A stretch of DNA of 64,000 nt from Curtobacterium ammoniigenes NBRC 101786 (GTDB taxonomy: Bacteria > Actinomycetota > Actinomycetes > Actinomycetales > Microbacteriaceae). The stretch lies in NCBI RefSeq assembly GCF_001571045.1, contig NZ_BCSV01000002.1, positions 248,001-312,000 on the forward strand. Reading direction: 5' to 3'. The translations under genes were made by a program, and so were the position numbers. The notes beneath the pieces were generated by a model, which was not told the DNA's origin, searched no databases, and saw nothing but the letters and a program-made list of their open reading frames with translations. Numbering within the stretch: the first letter of the stretch is position 1; every line of letters starts with the position of its first letter. Positions 43,221 through 51,293 of this stretch are shown here, piece after piece.

Positions 43221-45007
43221 GACCCACCAGCGGACTCACCTTCGGTGGGCGGTACCAGCTCTCCTCTCGCGTCGCCATCGGCGGCATGGGCGAGGTGTGG
43301 CAGGCGACCGACCTCGTCATCGGCCGAACCGTCGCCCTCAAGATCCTCAAGGACGAGTACCTCGGCGACCCGGGTTTCCTCGAGCGGTTCCGCGCTGAGG
43401 CGCGCCACGCCGCACTCGTCAACCACGAGGGAATTGCCAACGTCTTCGACTACGGCGAGGAAGACGGCAGCGCCTACCTCGTCATGGAGCTCGTTCCAGG
43501 CGAGGCGCTCTCCACGCTGCTCGAACGGGAGCACACCCTCCCGGTCGACAAGGTGCTCGACATCGTCGCCCAAACGGCGAACGCGCTGCAGGCCGCCCAC
43601 GCGGTCGGGCTCGTGCACCGCGATATCAAGCCCGGCAATCTCCTCATCACCCCCGACGGCCGTGTGAAGATCACCGACTTCGGAATCGCGCGCATCGCCG
43701 ATCAGGTTCCCCTCACCGCGACCGGCCAGGTCATGGGGACCGTGCAATACCTGTCGCCTGAGCAGGCGTCCGGACACCCGGCGTCGCCATCGACCGACAT
43801 CTACTCCCTCGGCATCGTCGCCTACGAATGCCTGGCCGGGAGGCGCCCCTTCACTGGCGAGTCGCAGGTCGCCATTGCGATGGCCCACATCAACGAGCAG
43901 GCGCCGGCGTTGCCGAACTCCATCCCGGAGCCGGTCCGGGATCTCGTCATGGCGTGCATCGCGAAGAAGCCGGCGGAGCGTCCGGCGACCGCTGCCAATC
44001 TCGCGCGCGCCGCCCAGGCGTTGCGTCGGGGCGATGTCGCTGCAGCAACCGTCGCCGTGCCCGCCCTCGCGGCCGCTGCTGGGACGGTGCTGTTCAACCC
44101 ACCGGCGGCGGCTGCAGCCGATGACGCGGCGACGAGCATCATCGGGGCTCCGACCGTAATGCAGCCGAACCCGGTGCCCCCGGCGATCATCGACGACCGG
44201 CCGCTCGATGACGAGGACCGCAGACGCTCGCGCTGGTGGATCTGGGCGCTTCTCGCCGCACTGGTGATCGCCGCAATCATCGTCGGGCTCCTCGCGTTCG
44301 CCAACCGACCCGGCACTCCGGCGCCGACCACGTCCGCCTCCGCTCCGTCGTCGCCGTCGTCGACGCCCTCGCAGACCCCGAGTCAGACTCCGTCGCAGAC
44401 CGCGACGACACCGTCACGGGTCCAGGTGAACAGCAGCGACTACGTCGGGAAGCCGCTCAATCAGGCGCAGGCGCAGCTGCAGAACCTCGGATTCACGGTC
44501 AAGACGGCTGCTGGCGATACGACGTCGGATCAGACGAAGGTGAACACGGTCGAGTCGATCACGCCGACCGGCAACCTGCCGTACGGCTCCACGGTGACGC
44601 TCCAGTACTACACGGCGCAGCCCACGCCCCCGACGCCGACTACGCCGACCGCATCGGCGGTCGACCAGGCAACCGGCACGTTCACCGTCTCGTGGCCCGC
44701 ATACACGCAGTGCCCCGCCGGCTACTCGTTCACGGGCACCTACACCTGGTCCATCTCGAACGGCACCGACACGAACGCCCAGTCGACGGGCAGCACATCG
44801 AACACGAGCATGACCGTGAAAGCGACGCAGCCGGGCCAGCCCACCTCCTTCGTGTACAAGGTGACCTGTGGGTCCGTTCAGTCGGCGAACTCGAACCCTG
44901 CGAACGCCACGTGGACGCAGCCGTCACCATCGAGCAGCACGTCGAGTTCGGGAGCGCCGACCGCGGGGCTCGGCGTGCCGAGCGGGCTCCCGTCGGCCAA
45001 CGGCTGA
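43217..45007 (+). CDS. pknA: Ser/Thr protein kinase PknA with extracellular PASTA and beta-type domain
   Basis: A 596-residue kinase. Kinase domain about 10-270: GGMGEVWQATDL, VALKILKDE (ATP Lys), HRDIKPGNLLI (catalytic Asp), DFGIARI, GTVQYLSPEQA. One membrane helix near residue 345 (WWIWALLAALVIAAIIVGLLAFA). The outside part has a Thr/Ser/Pro linker, a single PASTA domain (VQVNSSDYVGKPLNQAQAQLQNLGFTVK), then about 120 residues resembling a fibronectin-III fold with two Cys (CPAGYSF...VTCGSVQS). The Mycobacterium PknA has no such sensor. ATG overlaps the pbpA stop. Confidence 0.93.
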   Translation: MRPTSGLTFGGRYQLSSRVAIGGMGEVWQATDLVIGRTVALKILKDEYLGDPGFLERFRAEARHAALVNHEGIANVFDYGEEDGSAYLVMELVPGEALSTLLEREHTLPVDKVLDIVAQTANALQAAHAVGLVHRDIKPGNLLITPDGRVKITDFGIARIADQVPLTATGQVMGTVQYLSPEQASGHPASPSTDIYSLGIVAYECLAGRRPFTGESQVAIAMAHINEQAPALPNSIPEPVRDLVMACIAKKPAERPATAANLARAAQALRRGDVAAATVAVPALAAAAGTVLFNPPAAAAADDAATSIIGAPTVMQPNPVPPAIIDDRPLDDEDRRRSRWWIWALLAALVIAAIIVGLLAFANRPGTPAPTTSASAPSSPSSTPSQTPSQTPSQTATTPSRVQVNSSDYVGKPLNQAQAQLQNLGFTVKTAAGDTTSDQTKVNTVESITPTGNLPYGSTVTLQYYTAQPTPPTPTTPTASAVDQATGTFTVSWPAYTQCPAGYSFTGTYTWSISNGTDTNAQSTGSTSNTSMTVKATQPGQPTSFVYKVTCGSVQSANSNPANATWTQPSPSSSTSSSGAPTAGLGVPSGLPSANG

Positions 45008-45154
45008 CCCGTCGGCCCCGTTCCGGGCGCGCGATCCGCGGTTCACAACCGCTGCATATCGGTTCGTCAACGGTCTGTTCGGAGCGGTCGCCGCCAGGGT
45101 CCGGCCAGGAAAGCCTGCCGTACACTGACACCCGAGGGACGACGGAGGAGTACG

Positions 45155-46939
45155 TTGGCAGAAGGCGTCACCGCGGGGATCACCCTTCTCGCGAACCGCT
45201 ATGAGATCGGTGCAGTGATCGGTCGGGGCGGTATGGCGACGGTGCACGAGGGCTTCGACACCAAGCTCGGGCGTCGCGTCGCGATCAAGTTGCTGAAGCC
45301 GAGTCTCGCCGATGACCCGGCGTTCCGTACCCGCTTCCGTCAGGAGGCGCAGGCTGCCGCCCGCATGGCGCACCCCACGATCGTCCGCGTGTACGACGCC
45401 GGTGAGGAAGACGTCGTCGAACCGTCCGGCGCAACTGTGCAGGTTCCGTTCATCGTCATGGAGTTCGTCGAGGGACGCCCGCTCAGCGACATCCTGACCG
45501 ACGGTCCGGTCAGCCCGCCGGAGGCCATCCGAATCGCCGAGGGCATCCTCACCGCGCTCGAGTACTCGCATCGCGCCGGCGTGATCCACCGCGACATCAA
45601 GCCGGCGAACGTCATGATGACACCGGCGGGCCAGGTCAAGGTCATGGACTTCGGCATCGCGCGCGCGATCACCGACACATCTGCAACCGTCGCGCAGACC
45701 ACGTCGATCCTCGGGACTGCCGCCTACTTCTCGCCCGAGCAGGCGCGCGGGGAAACGGTCGACGCCCGCACCGACCTGTACTCGACCGGCGTCGTCCTGT
45801 TCGAGCTCCTCACCGGCCGCCCCCCGTTCATCGGCGATTCGCCGGTCGCGGTTGCGTACCAGCACGTGAGTGAGCAGCCGCTTGCGCCCTCGATGATCAA
45901 CCCGGCCGTCTCGCCGGCGCTCGATGCGGTCACGCTGCACGCGCTCGCGAAGGACCGAAACGTCCGCTTCCAGAACGCGAGCGAGTTCCGGCGAGATCTT
46001 CAGGAGGCCGCCGCAGGCCACATCCCAGCCACTCGTCGCCTTCCTACCGACGGCGGCGCATCGAACGTCCTGTTCGGCGTGAATCCACGCACCACGAGCA
46101 ATCCGGATGTCGCCTTCCGGGAGCTGGAGAGCACGCAGGGTGACCGGCCGCAGCGGACGCAGTCGCGGCCTCCTGTTGCGTGGATCTGGGTTGGGATCTT
46201 GCTGACACTCGCGGTGATCGTCGGCGTGATCATCTGGGTCGTCAATCTGCAGCCGGCGCCGCCGACGAGCAGTGCGATCAGTGTTCCGAACGTCGCGGGC
46301 GAGACCTACTCCACCGGAGCGAAGTCGCTCGAGCGCGCCCATCTCGTTCCCGTCGAGGTCGGCGAGAATTCGCAGACGGTTCCCAAGGGGCGCATCATCG
46401 GAACGGACCCGGGGAAGGGCACCGGGGTCGCGGCGCAGCAGCAGATCCGCGTCCTCGTATCCCAGGGGCCGGCGCAGGTCACGATCCCCGACGTCTCGAA
46501 TCAGACACAGGCAGCGGCGCAATCCACGCTGACCGCGCTCGGGCTGCAGATCGGCGCGGTCAACACGACCTACTCCACGAACGTTCCGGCCGGCACGGTG
46601 ATCAGCACCGATCCGGCGTCCGGGAGCACGGTCAACAAGGGCAGCATCGTGAACCTCTCGGTGTCGAATGGGCTGGTGCAATTGCCGTCCGTTCTGCAGC
46701 AGCCGTTCTCGACCGCGAACTCGACGGTCGCGAACCTCGGGCTGACGGTGGTTCCGTCACCCACCTACACGTGCACGGGCAACATCGTCGTCCAGCAGAG
46801 TGTCCCGCCGGGCGATGTCCAGCAGGGCACGTCGGTCACGCTGACGTACTGTGCAGCGTCGAACCAGCCAGCACCATCGCCGAGCGCCTCTGCGACGAGC
46901 GGGCCGACATCGAGCCCATCGGCGACGCCATCCCACTGA
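45155..46939 (+). CDS. pknB: Ser/Thr protein kinase PknB with PASTA domains
   Basis: A 594-residue receptor kinase. The kinase domain has GRGGMATVHEGFD, VAIKLLKP (ATP Lys), HRDIKPANVMM, DFGIARA and GTAAYFSPEQARG. A membrane helix lies near residue 350 (VAWIWVGILLTLAVIVGVIIWVV). Three PASTA domains follow (VPNVAGETYSTGAKSL, IPDVSNQTQAAAQSTLTALGL, LPSVLQQPFSTANSTVANLGL) that bind muropeptides. TTG 45155 is used: GGAGGAG lies 4 bp before it. 147 bp separates it from pknA, so it may also have its own promoter. Confidence 0.95.
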   Translation: MAEGVTAGITLLANRYEIGAVIGRGGMATVHEGFDTKLGRRVAIKLLKPSLADDPAFRTRFRQEAQAAARMAHPTIVRVYDAGEEDVVEPSGATVQVPFIVMEFVEGRPLSDILTDGPVSPPEAIRIAEGILTALEYSHRAGVIHRDIKPANVMMTPAGQVKVMDFGIARAITDTSATVAQTTSILGTAAYFSPEQARGETVDARTDLYSTGVVLFELLTGRPPFIGDSPVAVAYQHVSEQPLAPSMINPAVSPALDAVTLHALAKDRNVRFQNASEFRRDLQEAAAGHIPATRRLPTDGGASNVLFGVNPRTTSNPDVAFRELESTQGDRPQRTQSRPPVAWIWVGILLTLAVIVGVIIWVVNLQPAPPTSSAISVPNVAGETYSTGAKSLERAHLVPVEVGENSQTVPKGRIIGTDPGKGTGVAAQQQIRVLVSQGPAQVTIPDVSNQTQAAAQSTLTALGLQIGAVNTTYSTNVPAGTVISTDPASGSTVNKGSIVNLSVSNGLVQLPSVLQQPFSTANSTVANLGLTVVPSPTYTCTGNIVVQQSVPPGDVQQGTSVTLTYCAASNQPAPSPSASATSGPTSSPSATPSH

Positions 46940-46956
46940 CGGCTGGTCAGCCGGGT

Positions 46957-47607
46957 TCAGTTCGTCGTCGTGATGAGCGGATTGAGGCGCGATGCGTGCT
47001 CCGCCGCACCGTGCACGCCGACGACCTCGAGCCAGTTGCCGATCATCTGATAGCCCCCCTCGGTCAGCACGGACTCCGGGTGGAACTGCACGCCGAAGAC
47101 CGGCGCCGACACGTGCTCGACGCCCATGATGACGCCGCCCTCTGTTCGCGCAGAGACGGTGAGGTCGTCGGGAACCGTGCCGTCGACGATGGCGAGCGAG
47201 TGATAGCGGGTCGCCGTGAACGGATCCGGAACACCCGCGAAGAGCGTGCTGCCGTTGTGAATGACGAGTGACGTCTTTCCGTGCATGAGCTCTTCGGCGT
47301 GCGTGACGGTCGCTCCGAGCGCTTCAGCGATCGCCTGATGGCCGAGACAGACGCCGAGGAGCGGCTTGTACTGCGCAATCGCAGCATGCACGATTGGGAC
47401 CGACACCCCCGCAGCAGCAGGCGTTCCCGGACCGGGGGAGAGGAGCACCGCGTCGTACGCCGCGATGCGATCGGCGGCATCGGAGGCGTCGAACGCGTCG
47501 TTGCGCACCACCTCTGTCTGCGCGCCGAGCTGCTGCAGATACCCGTCGAGCGTGTAGACGAAGCTGTCGTAGTTGTCGATGACGAGAATGGTCGCCACAG
47601 CGGTCAC
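46957..47607 (-). CDS. trpG: Glutamine amidotransferase, TrpG/PabA type
   Basis: A 216-residue class I amidotransferase. ILVIDNYDSFVYTL at the start, LSPGPGTP near residue 55, catalytic Cys in GVCLGHQAIAEALGA near 85, and His/Glu of the triad in GVQFHPESVLTEGG near 185. It supplies ammonia for anthranilate or aminodeoxychorismate synthase; no TrpE/PabB partner is in the window. This lone gene beside pknB is conserved in Actinobacteria. It is convergent with pknB (17 bp between stops). Confidence 0.93.
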   Translation of the reverse strand: MTAVATILVIDNYDSFVYTLDGYLQQLGAQTEVVRNDAFDASDAADRIAAYDAVLLSPGPGTPAAAGVSVPIVHAAIAQYKPLLGVCLGHQAIAEALGATVTHAEELMHGKTSLVIHNGSTLFAGVPDPFTATRYHSLAIVDGTVPDDLTVSARTEGGVIMGVEHVSAPVFGVQFHPESVLTEGGYQMIGNWLEVVGVHGAAEHASRLNPLITTTN

Positions 47608-47703
47608 CCGCTCTCTGTTGATGGTGCATGGCTTTCCGATGGTGCGTCGGAGGACAATGGTGCGTTCGCCGGCGCGCGATCAGTAGCCGCTAGAATACCG
47701 GCC

Positions 47704-47958
47704 ATGGCGAAGGACAAGAACCGCACCCGCCCCGTTCGCAACGCCCGCGCCGAAGCAGTCGACTCGGCAGCAGATCGAGGCAACGCGCCCTGGTTCAAGC
47801 CGGTGATGTTCGGGTTCATGCTCGTCGGACTCGCGTGGGTGATCGTCTTCTACGTCTCGCAGGGTTCACTCCCGGTGCCGGCGCTCGCATCGTGGAACAT
47901 CCTCGTGGGCTTCGGGATCATGTTCGTCGGGTTCCTGATGACGACCCGCTGGCACTGA
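47704..47958 (+). CDS. crgA: Cell division protein CrgA
   Basis: An 84-residue membrane protein with a basic N-terminus and two hydrophobic helices (MFGFMLVGLAWVIVFYVS and SWNILVGFGIMFVGFLMTTRWH). CrgA binds FtsZ and penicillin-binding proteins at the septum in Mycobacterium and Streptomyces. ATG 47704; no strong ribosome site. Followed by 178 bp with a DnaA-box cluster. Confidence 0.93.
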   Translation: MAKDKNRTRPVRNARAEAVDSAADRGNAPWFKPVMFGFMLVGLAWVIVFYVSQGSLPVPALASWNILVGFGIMFVGFLMTTRWH

Positions 47959-48102
47959 ACCAGCGTTCCCCCGCGGCTGCGAGTCTGTTGCAGCGGATCG
48001 CCTCACGACGATGGTCGGCCCCGACGGTTCTCACACTGGCTCGTTCGCTGTGCCGTGAGCGCTCCCCCACGCTGCCGCTTCCGGCGAGTTACAACGGTGT
48101 GA

Positions 48103-48133
48103 TTATCCCCACTGTGGAAACCGGTGTGGATAA
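48103..48133. promoter_or_regulatory. DnaA-box cluster between crgA and rhomboid genes
   Basis: TTATCCCCA (48103-48111, one mismatch), TGTGGAAA (about 48113-48120, reverse TTTCCACA) and a perfect TGTGGATAA (48125-48133, reverse TTATCCACA) lie within 31 bp, next to the rhomboid stop. The cluster is about 12 kb from dnaA, so it is not part of the core origin. Confidence 0.6.
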
Positions 48134-48136
48134 CCG

Positions 48137-48991
48137 TCAGTAGTAGAGCGAATAGCCCACGTAGGACACCACGACGGCGGCGATCGCTTCCGCGATCAGC
48201 AGCGCGATCTGCAGGTTGCGACGCCGGAGGGCTCGCGTCCTGGCGAAGATGAAGCCGGTGAGGAATCCGCCGACGATGCCGCCGACGTGTGCCTGCCATG
48301 CGATCCCCGGCACGATGAACCCGATGACGAGGTTGAGGGCGATCACGACGAGGATTTGGACGGCATTGCCGCCGAGGCTGTGCTGCAAAACGAAGAAGCA
48401 CGCGAAGAGACCGAAGATCGCACCCGAGGCACCGATGACACTTGTCTGCGGTGCGATCAGCGTGACTGCCATCGAGCCGACGATGCCGCTGATCACGTAG
48501 AGCGCGACGAACCGCCACGATCCAAGCATCCGCTCGAGGATCTGTCCGAAGATCCACACAGCCCACATGTTGAACCCGATGTGGAGGATGCCTCCGTGCA
48601 CGAGCATCGTCGTGACGAGACGCCACGGCTCGGCTGCGACGAGCGATGGGTTGAAGAGCAGTGCGGCGGTGACCGGCCCGTTCACGCCGCCTGTCGCGAG
48701 CTGCGCGAACCACACGAGGACAGTGATCGCGACGATGACGAACGTGGCGGGCGTCCCGAGCATGGAGAAGCGTCGGCGGGCGATCGTGAATCCACTCGGA
48801 CCGACTGCGCGTCGATTCTGCTGGAACTGCGCCCGCTGTTCGCGCACGCATTCGGGGCAGTGCACGCCGACGGCCGCGGGTGTCTGGCACTCGGGGCAGA
48901 TGGTCCGCCCGCACCGCTGGCAGAGAACGAAACTCTGCCGGTTGGGGTGCCGGTAGCAGTAGTTCGCGGGATTCCGCGCCGGATCGCTCAA
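48137..48991 (-). CDS. Rhomboid family intramembrane serine protease
   Basis: A 284-residue protein. An N-terminal zinc-type Cys/His cluster (CYRHPNRQSFVLCQRCGRTICPECQ...CPECVREQ) precedes about six helices. The catalytic Ser is in VIGASGAIFGLFACFFV near residue 180, the catalytic His in HVGGIVGGFLTGFIFAR near 235, and HIGFNMWAVWIFG carries the family's early His/Asn. It cleaves membrane proteins inside the membrane. Confidence 0.93.
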   Translation of the reverse strand: MSDPARNPANYCYRHPNRQSFVLCQRCGRTICPECQTPAAVGVHCPECVREQRAQFQQNRRAVGPSGFTIARRRFSMLGTPATFVIVAITVLVWFAQLATGGVNGPVTAALLFNPSLVAAEPWRLVTTMLVHGGILHIGFNMWAVWIFGQILERMLGSWRFVALYVISGIVGSMAVTLIAPQTSVIGASGAIFGLFACFFVLQHSLGGNAVQILVVIALNLVIGFIVPGIAWQAHVGGIVGGFLTGFIFARTRALRRRNLQIALLIAEAIAAVVVSYVGYSLYY

Positions 48992-49006
48992 GGAGACGGT
49001 CGCCGG

Positions 49007-49540
49007 CTATTCGACGTCGATGCTCGTGATGACCACGTCATCGAGCGGCTTGTCGCGACCGTCGGTTGCGACGCCCTCGATCGCGTCGACCACCTTGCGT
49101 GACTCGTCGTCGGCAACCTCGCCGAAGATGGTGTGCTTGCCCTGCAGCCACGGGGTCGCGACGGTCGTGATGAAGAACTGGGAGCCGTTCGTTCCCTTGC
49201 CACCCTGGATGCCCGCGTTCGCCATGGCGAGCAGGTACGGCTTCTGGAAGGTCAGTTCGGGGTGGATCTCGTCATCGAACCGGTACCCGGGGCCGCCGAT
49301 GCCCTGCCCGAGCGGGTCCCCGCCCTGAATCATGAAGTCTTTGATGATGCGGTGGAAGACGACCCCGTCGTACAGGGGATCGGTGGTGACCTTGCCGGTT
49401 CCGGGGTGGGTCCACTCCTGCGTGCCCGTTGCGAGTCCGACGAAGTTGGCGACGGTCTTCGGCGCGTGGTTCCCGAACAGGTTCACTCGGATGTCGCCGT
49501 GGTTGGTGTGGATAGTCGCAACAGCAGTGTGCAAAGCCAT
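49007..49540 (-). CDS. ppiA: Peptidyl-prolyl cis-trans isomerase (cyclophilin)
   Basis: A 177-residue cyclophilin, cytoplasmic with no signal. Marks are [27 protein letters not shown] (active Arg and Phe), [35 protein letters not shown] (Gln, Phe, Trp, His). It speeds proline isomerisation in folding. ATG 49540 starts [12 protein letters not shown]. The gene is conserved beside gyrase in Actinobacteria. Confidence 0.95.
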   Translation of the reverse strand: MALHTAVATIHTNHGDIRVNLFGNHAPKTVANFVGLATGTQEWTHPGTGKVTTDPLYDGVVFHRIIKDFMIQGGDPLGQGIGGPGYRFDDEIHPELTFQKPYLLAMANAGIQGGKGTNGSQFFITTVATPWLQGKHTIFGEVADDESRKVVDAIEGVATDGRDKPLDDVVITSIDVE

Positions 49541-49658
49541 GCGTGCATTCTCGCATGGCCGTCTGACCCTCTCATCCGCCTTCCAGTGCTCCCTCCGTGA
49601 CCTGTCAGGGAGCGTGGTGGCAGTATGGGTGCACTTCGCCCGTTCATGGAGGATCCAG

Positions 49659-50219
49659 ATGTCGACGATCGAACTGTCCCGCAAGCGCCGGAAGCAGCTC
49701 AAGAAGCTCAAGGGCCAGACCGCTTCGCTCATCGGTGAGCAGCGTCAGGTGCTTGAGCATGCCAATGCGATCCTTGCGGAGGCGCGTGCGAACGCTGCTG
49801 ACGTCGCCCGCCGTGACATCGCCCCGCGGGTGCAGAACGCGATCGACAACGGCGTTCGACCGGCGGTCGCTACGGGCATGTCTGCGGCGTCCTCTGCTGC
49901 GTCCGCGACGAAGGATCGCATTGTTTCTGACGTCATCCCGAGCCTGGTTTCGACCGCCGGTACGGTGCTCGGCGCGATGGATTCCGTGAAGGATCCCCGT
50001 GTGCAGAAGATCGTGAAGCAGGCACAGAAGAAGGCCAAGTCGGCGCAGAAGAAGCTCCCGAAGCAGCGCTCCGGCATCGGCTTCGGCGGTGTTGCACTCA
50101 TCATCGTTGGCGTGGTCGCTATCGCGGGTGCGGCCTACGCGGCCTATCAGACGCTTCGCGCCGACGACGATCTGTGGGTCGCGGACGACGCAGACACCGC
50201 GGAGAAGCCCGCGTCCTAA
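49659..50219 (+). CDS. Hypothetical basic protein with C-terminal membrane helix
   Basis: A 186-residue protein. A Lys-rich start ([14 protein letters not shown]) leads into long helices, then [18 protein letters not shown] and one hydrophobic segment near residues 145-165 ([23 protein letters not shown]), ending acidic. GGAGGA 6 bp before ATG supports the start. This layout is seen in actinobacterial conserved hypotheticals near gyrA; I know no function. Followed by a strong hairpin. Confidence 0.75.
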   Translation: MSTIELSRKRRKQLKKLKGQTASLIGEQRQVLEHANAILAEARANAADVARRDIAPRVQNAIDNGVRPAVATGMSAASSAASATKDRIVSDVIPSLVSTAGTVLGAMDSVKDPRVQKIVKQAQKKAKSAQKKLPKQRSGIGFGGVALIIVGVVAIAGAAYAAYQTLRADDDLWVADDADTAEKPAS

Positions 50220-50232
50220 CCACGGTCTGCAG

Positions 50233-50257
50233 CGGGGGTCGGCATCGCCGGCCCCCG
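50233..50257 (+). terminator. Hairpin terminator after hypothetical gene
   Basis: CGGGGGTCGGC and GCCGGCCCCCG pair around ATC (one G-U), 13 bp after the stop, followed by TTT. Confidence 0.75.
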
Positions 50258-50332
50258 TTTCGCGTGCCCCAAGCACTGACAGCGAAGGAGCCGGCCGCGT
50301 CGCGGCCCCGCGCGCCCGGCGACGTCAGAACT

Positions 50333-50560
50333 GACGAGCCAGCGCCCGCGAAGCGACAAAGTCGCGAGCACAGCTCGCCAGGAGATCCGTCGCGCCGCAG
50401 AGGCGGCGGCGCGCCACAAACAAGACGAGCGCCCCAGGCGAAGCGACAAAGTCGCGAGCACAGCTCGCCGAGAGAATCGTCGCGCCGCAGAGGCGGCGGC
50501 GCGCCAGAGGAATGACGAGCGCCCGAGGCGAAGCGACGGAGTCGCGAGCAGAGCTCGCCT
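50333..50560. repeat. 90-bp GC-rich tandem repeat beside tRNA-Ala
   Basis: About two and a half copies with an exact 90-bp period; the common GCGAAGCGAC begins at 50348, 50438 and 50528. Each full copy has three small inverted repeats: GCGAC-AAA-GTCGC, GAGC-ACA-GCTC, and a long CGCGCCGC...GCGGCGCG stem. The last copy runs into the tRNA-Ala gene. No gene is visible in 50220-50568 besides this and the terminator. Confidence 0.85.
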
Positions 50561-50568
50561 CAAGCGAG

Positions 50569-50641
50569 TGGAGCCTAGGGGAATCGAACCCCTAACCCCC
50601 GCCTTGCAAAGGCGGTGCTCTGCCAATTGAGCTAAGGCCCC
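50569..50641 (-). tRNA. tRNA-Ala (UGC)
   Basis: A 73-nt tRNA. The anticodon loop TTTGCAA gives anticodon UGC; acceptor GGGGCCT/AGGCTCC and the T arm GGTTCGATT fit. The 3' CCA is not encoded. It follows tRNA-Ile by 79 bp on the same strand, the arrangement usually seen downstream of gyrA in Actinobacteria. Confidence 0.97.
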
Positions 50642-50720
50642 GGAGTGGATCGGCTCGGAACTCCGAGCATCCGGTTGTCCGCGCGATCGCGGATTGGAAT
50701 TGCAGTCGTGGAATTGTGAG

Positions 50721-50794
50721 TGGGGCTACTAGGACTTGAACCTAGGACCTCTTCGTTATCAGCGAAGCGCTCTAACCGCCTGAGCTATAGCCCC
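50721..50794 (-). tRNA. tRNA-Ile (GAU)
   Basis: A 74-nt tRNA. The anticodon loop CTGATAA gives anticodon GAU; acceptor GGGGCTA/TAGCCCC and T arm GGTTCAAGT. The 3' CCA is not encoded. It lies downstream of gyrA and DUF3566 and precedes tRNA-Ala. Confidence 0.97.
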
Positions 50795-50885
50795 AAGACC
50801 GGCTACGAGCCTACATGACCGGGCTGGTTTGCACGAATCGAGGCGTGCCTCCGGGCCGGTCGCGCAGGGCGCGCCGAGGTCGGTT

Positions 50886-51293
50886 TCAGTTGTTGGTGAA
50901 CCCGACGAGGAGTCCGCCCATGATGCGAACGGACAGGTTGTAGAGAACGCTCACGATCGCGCCGAGCACGGTTCCGACCACGAGGTTGAGGATTCCCACG
51001 ACGAGTGTGAAGCCGAAGACCTGTCCGAGCGAGAACTGGTCCATCACGGTGTAGTTGTTCTTGCCGGTGACGTCTTGGAGCAGCTTGTCGATCTGCCCGA
51101 ACACCCCTGTCTGGTTGAGGATCACCCAGATCAACGCCGTTGCGACGATGAGGACGATGCTTCCCGCGAGCGCGATGAGGAATGACAGTTTCACCATCGA
51201 CCAGAAGTCGACGTAAACGAGTCGGAGGCGGACCTGGCGGTTGCCCACCGGACGCGCCGTCTTGCGCTGCAGCTTCTCGGCGACGCTACTCAT
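50886..51293 (-). CDS. DUF3566 membrane protein
   Basis: A 135-residue protein with two hydrophobic helices ([24 protein letters not shown] and [28 protein letters not shown]) after a basic start. It matches DUF3566, the conserved gene after gyrA in Actinobacteria (Rv0007 position). Its ATG overlaps the gyrA stop by 8 bp. Function unknown. Confidence 0.9.
   Translation of the reverse strand: MSSVAEKLQRKTARPVGNRQVRLRLVYVDFWSMVKLSFLIALAGSIVLIVATALIWVILNQTGVFGQIDKLLQDVTGKNNYTVMDQFSLGQVFGFTLVVGILNLVVGTVLGAIVSVLYNLSVRIMGGLLVGFTNN

Noticed and set aside
46941-46952. GGCTGGTCAGCC hairpin between pknB and trpG
   Set aside because: Only a 5-bp stem, too weak to call a terminator.
50333-50560. CRISPR array
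   Set aside because: The 90-bp units are back-to-back with nearly identical sequence throughout and no unique spacers, and no cas genes are present.
50216-50626. Minus-strand frame through the 90-bp repeat
   Set aside because: Repeated Arg/Ala/Leu peptide from tandem DNA, running over the tRNA-Ala gene; not a protein.
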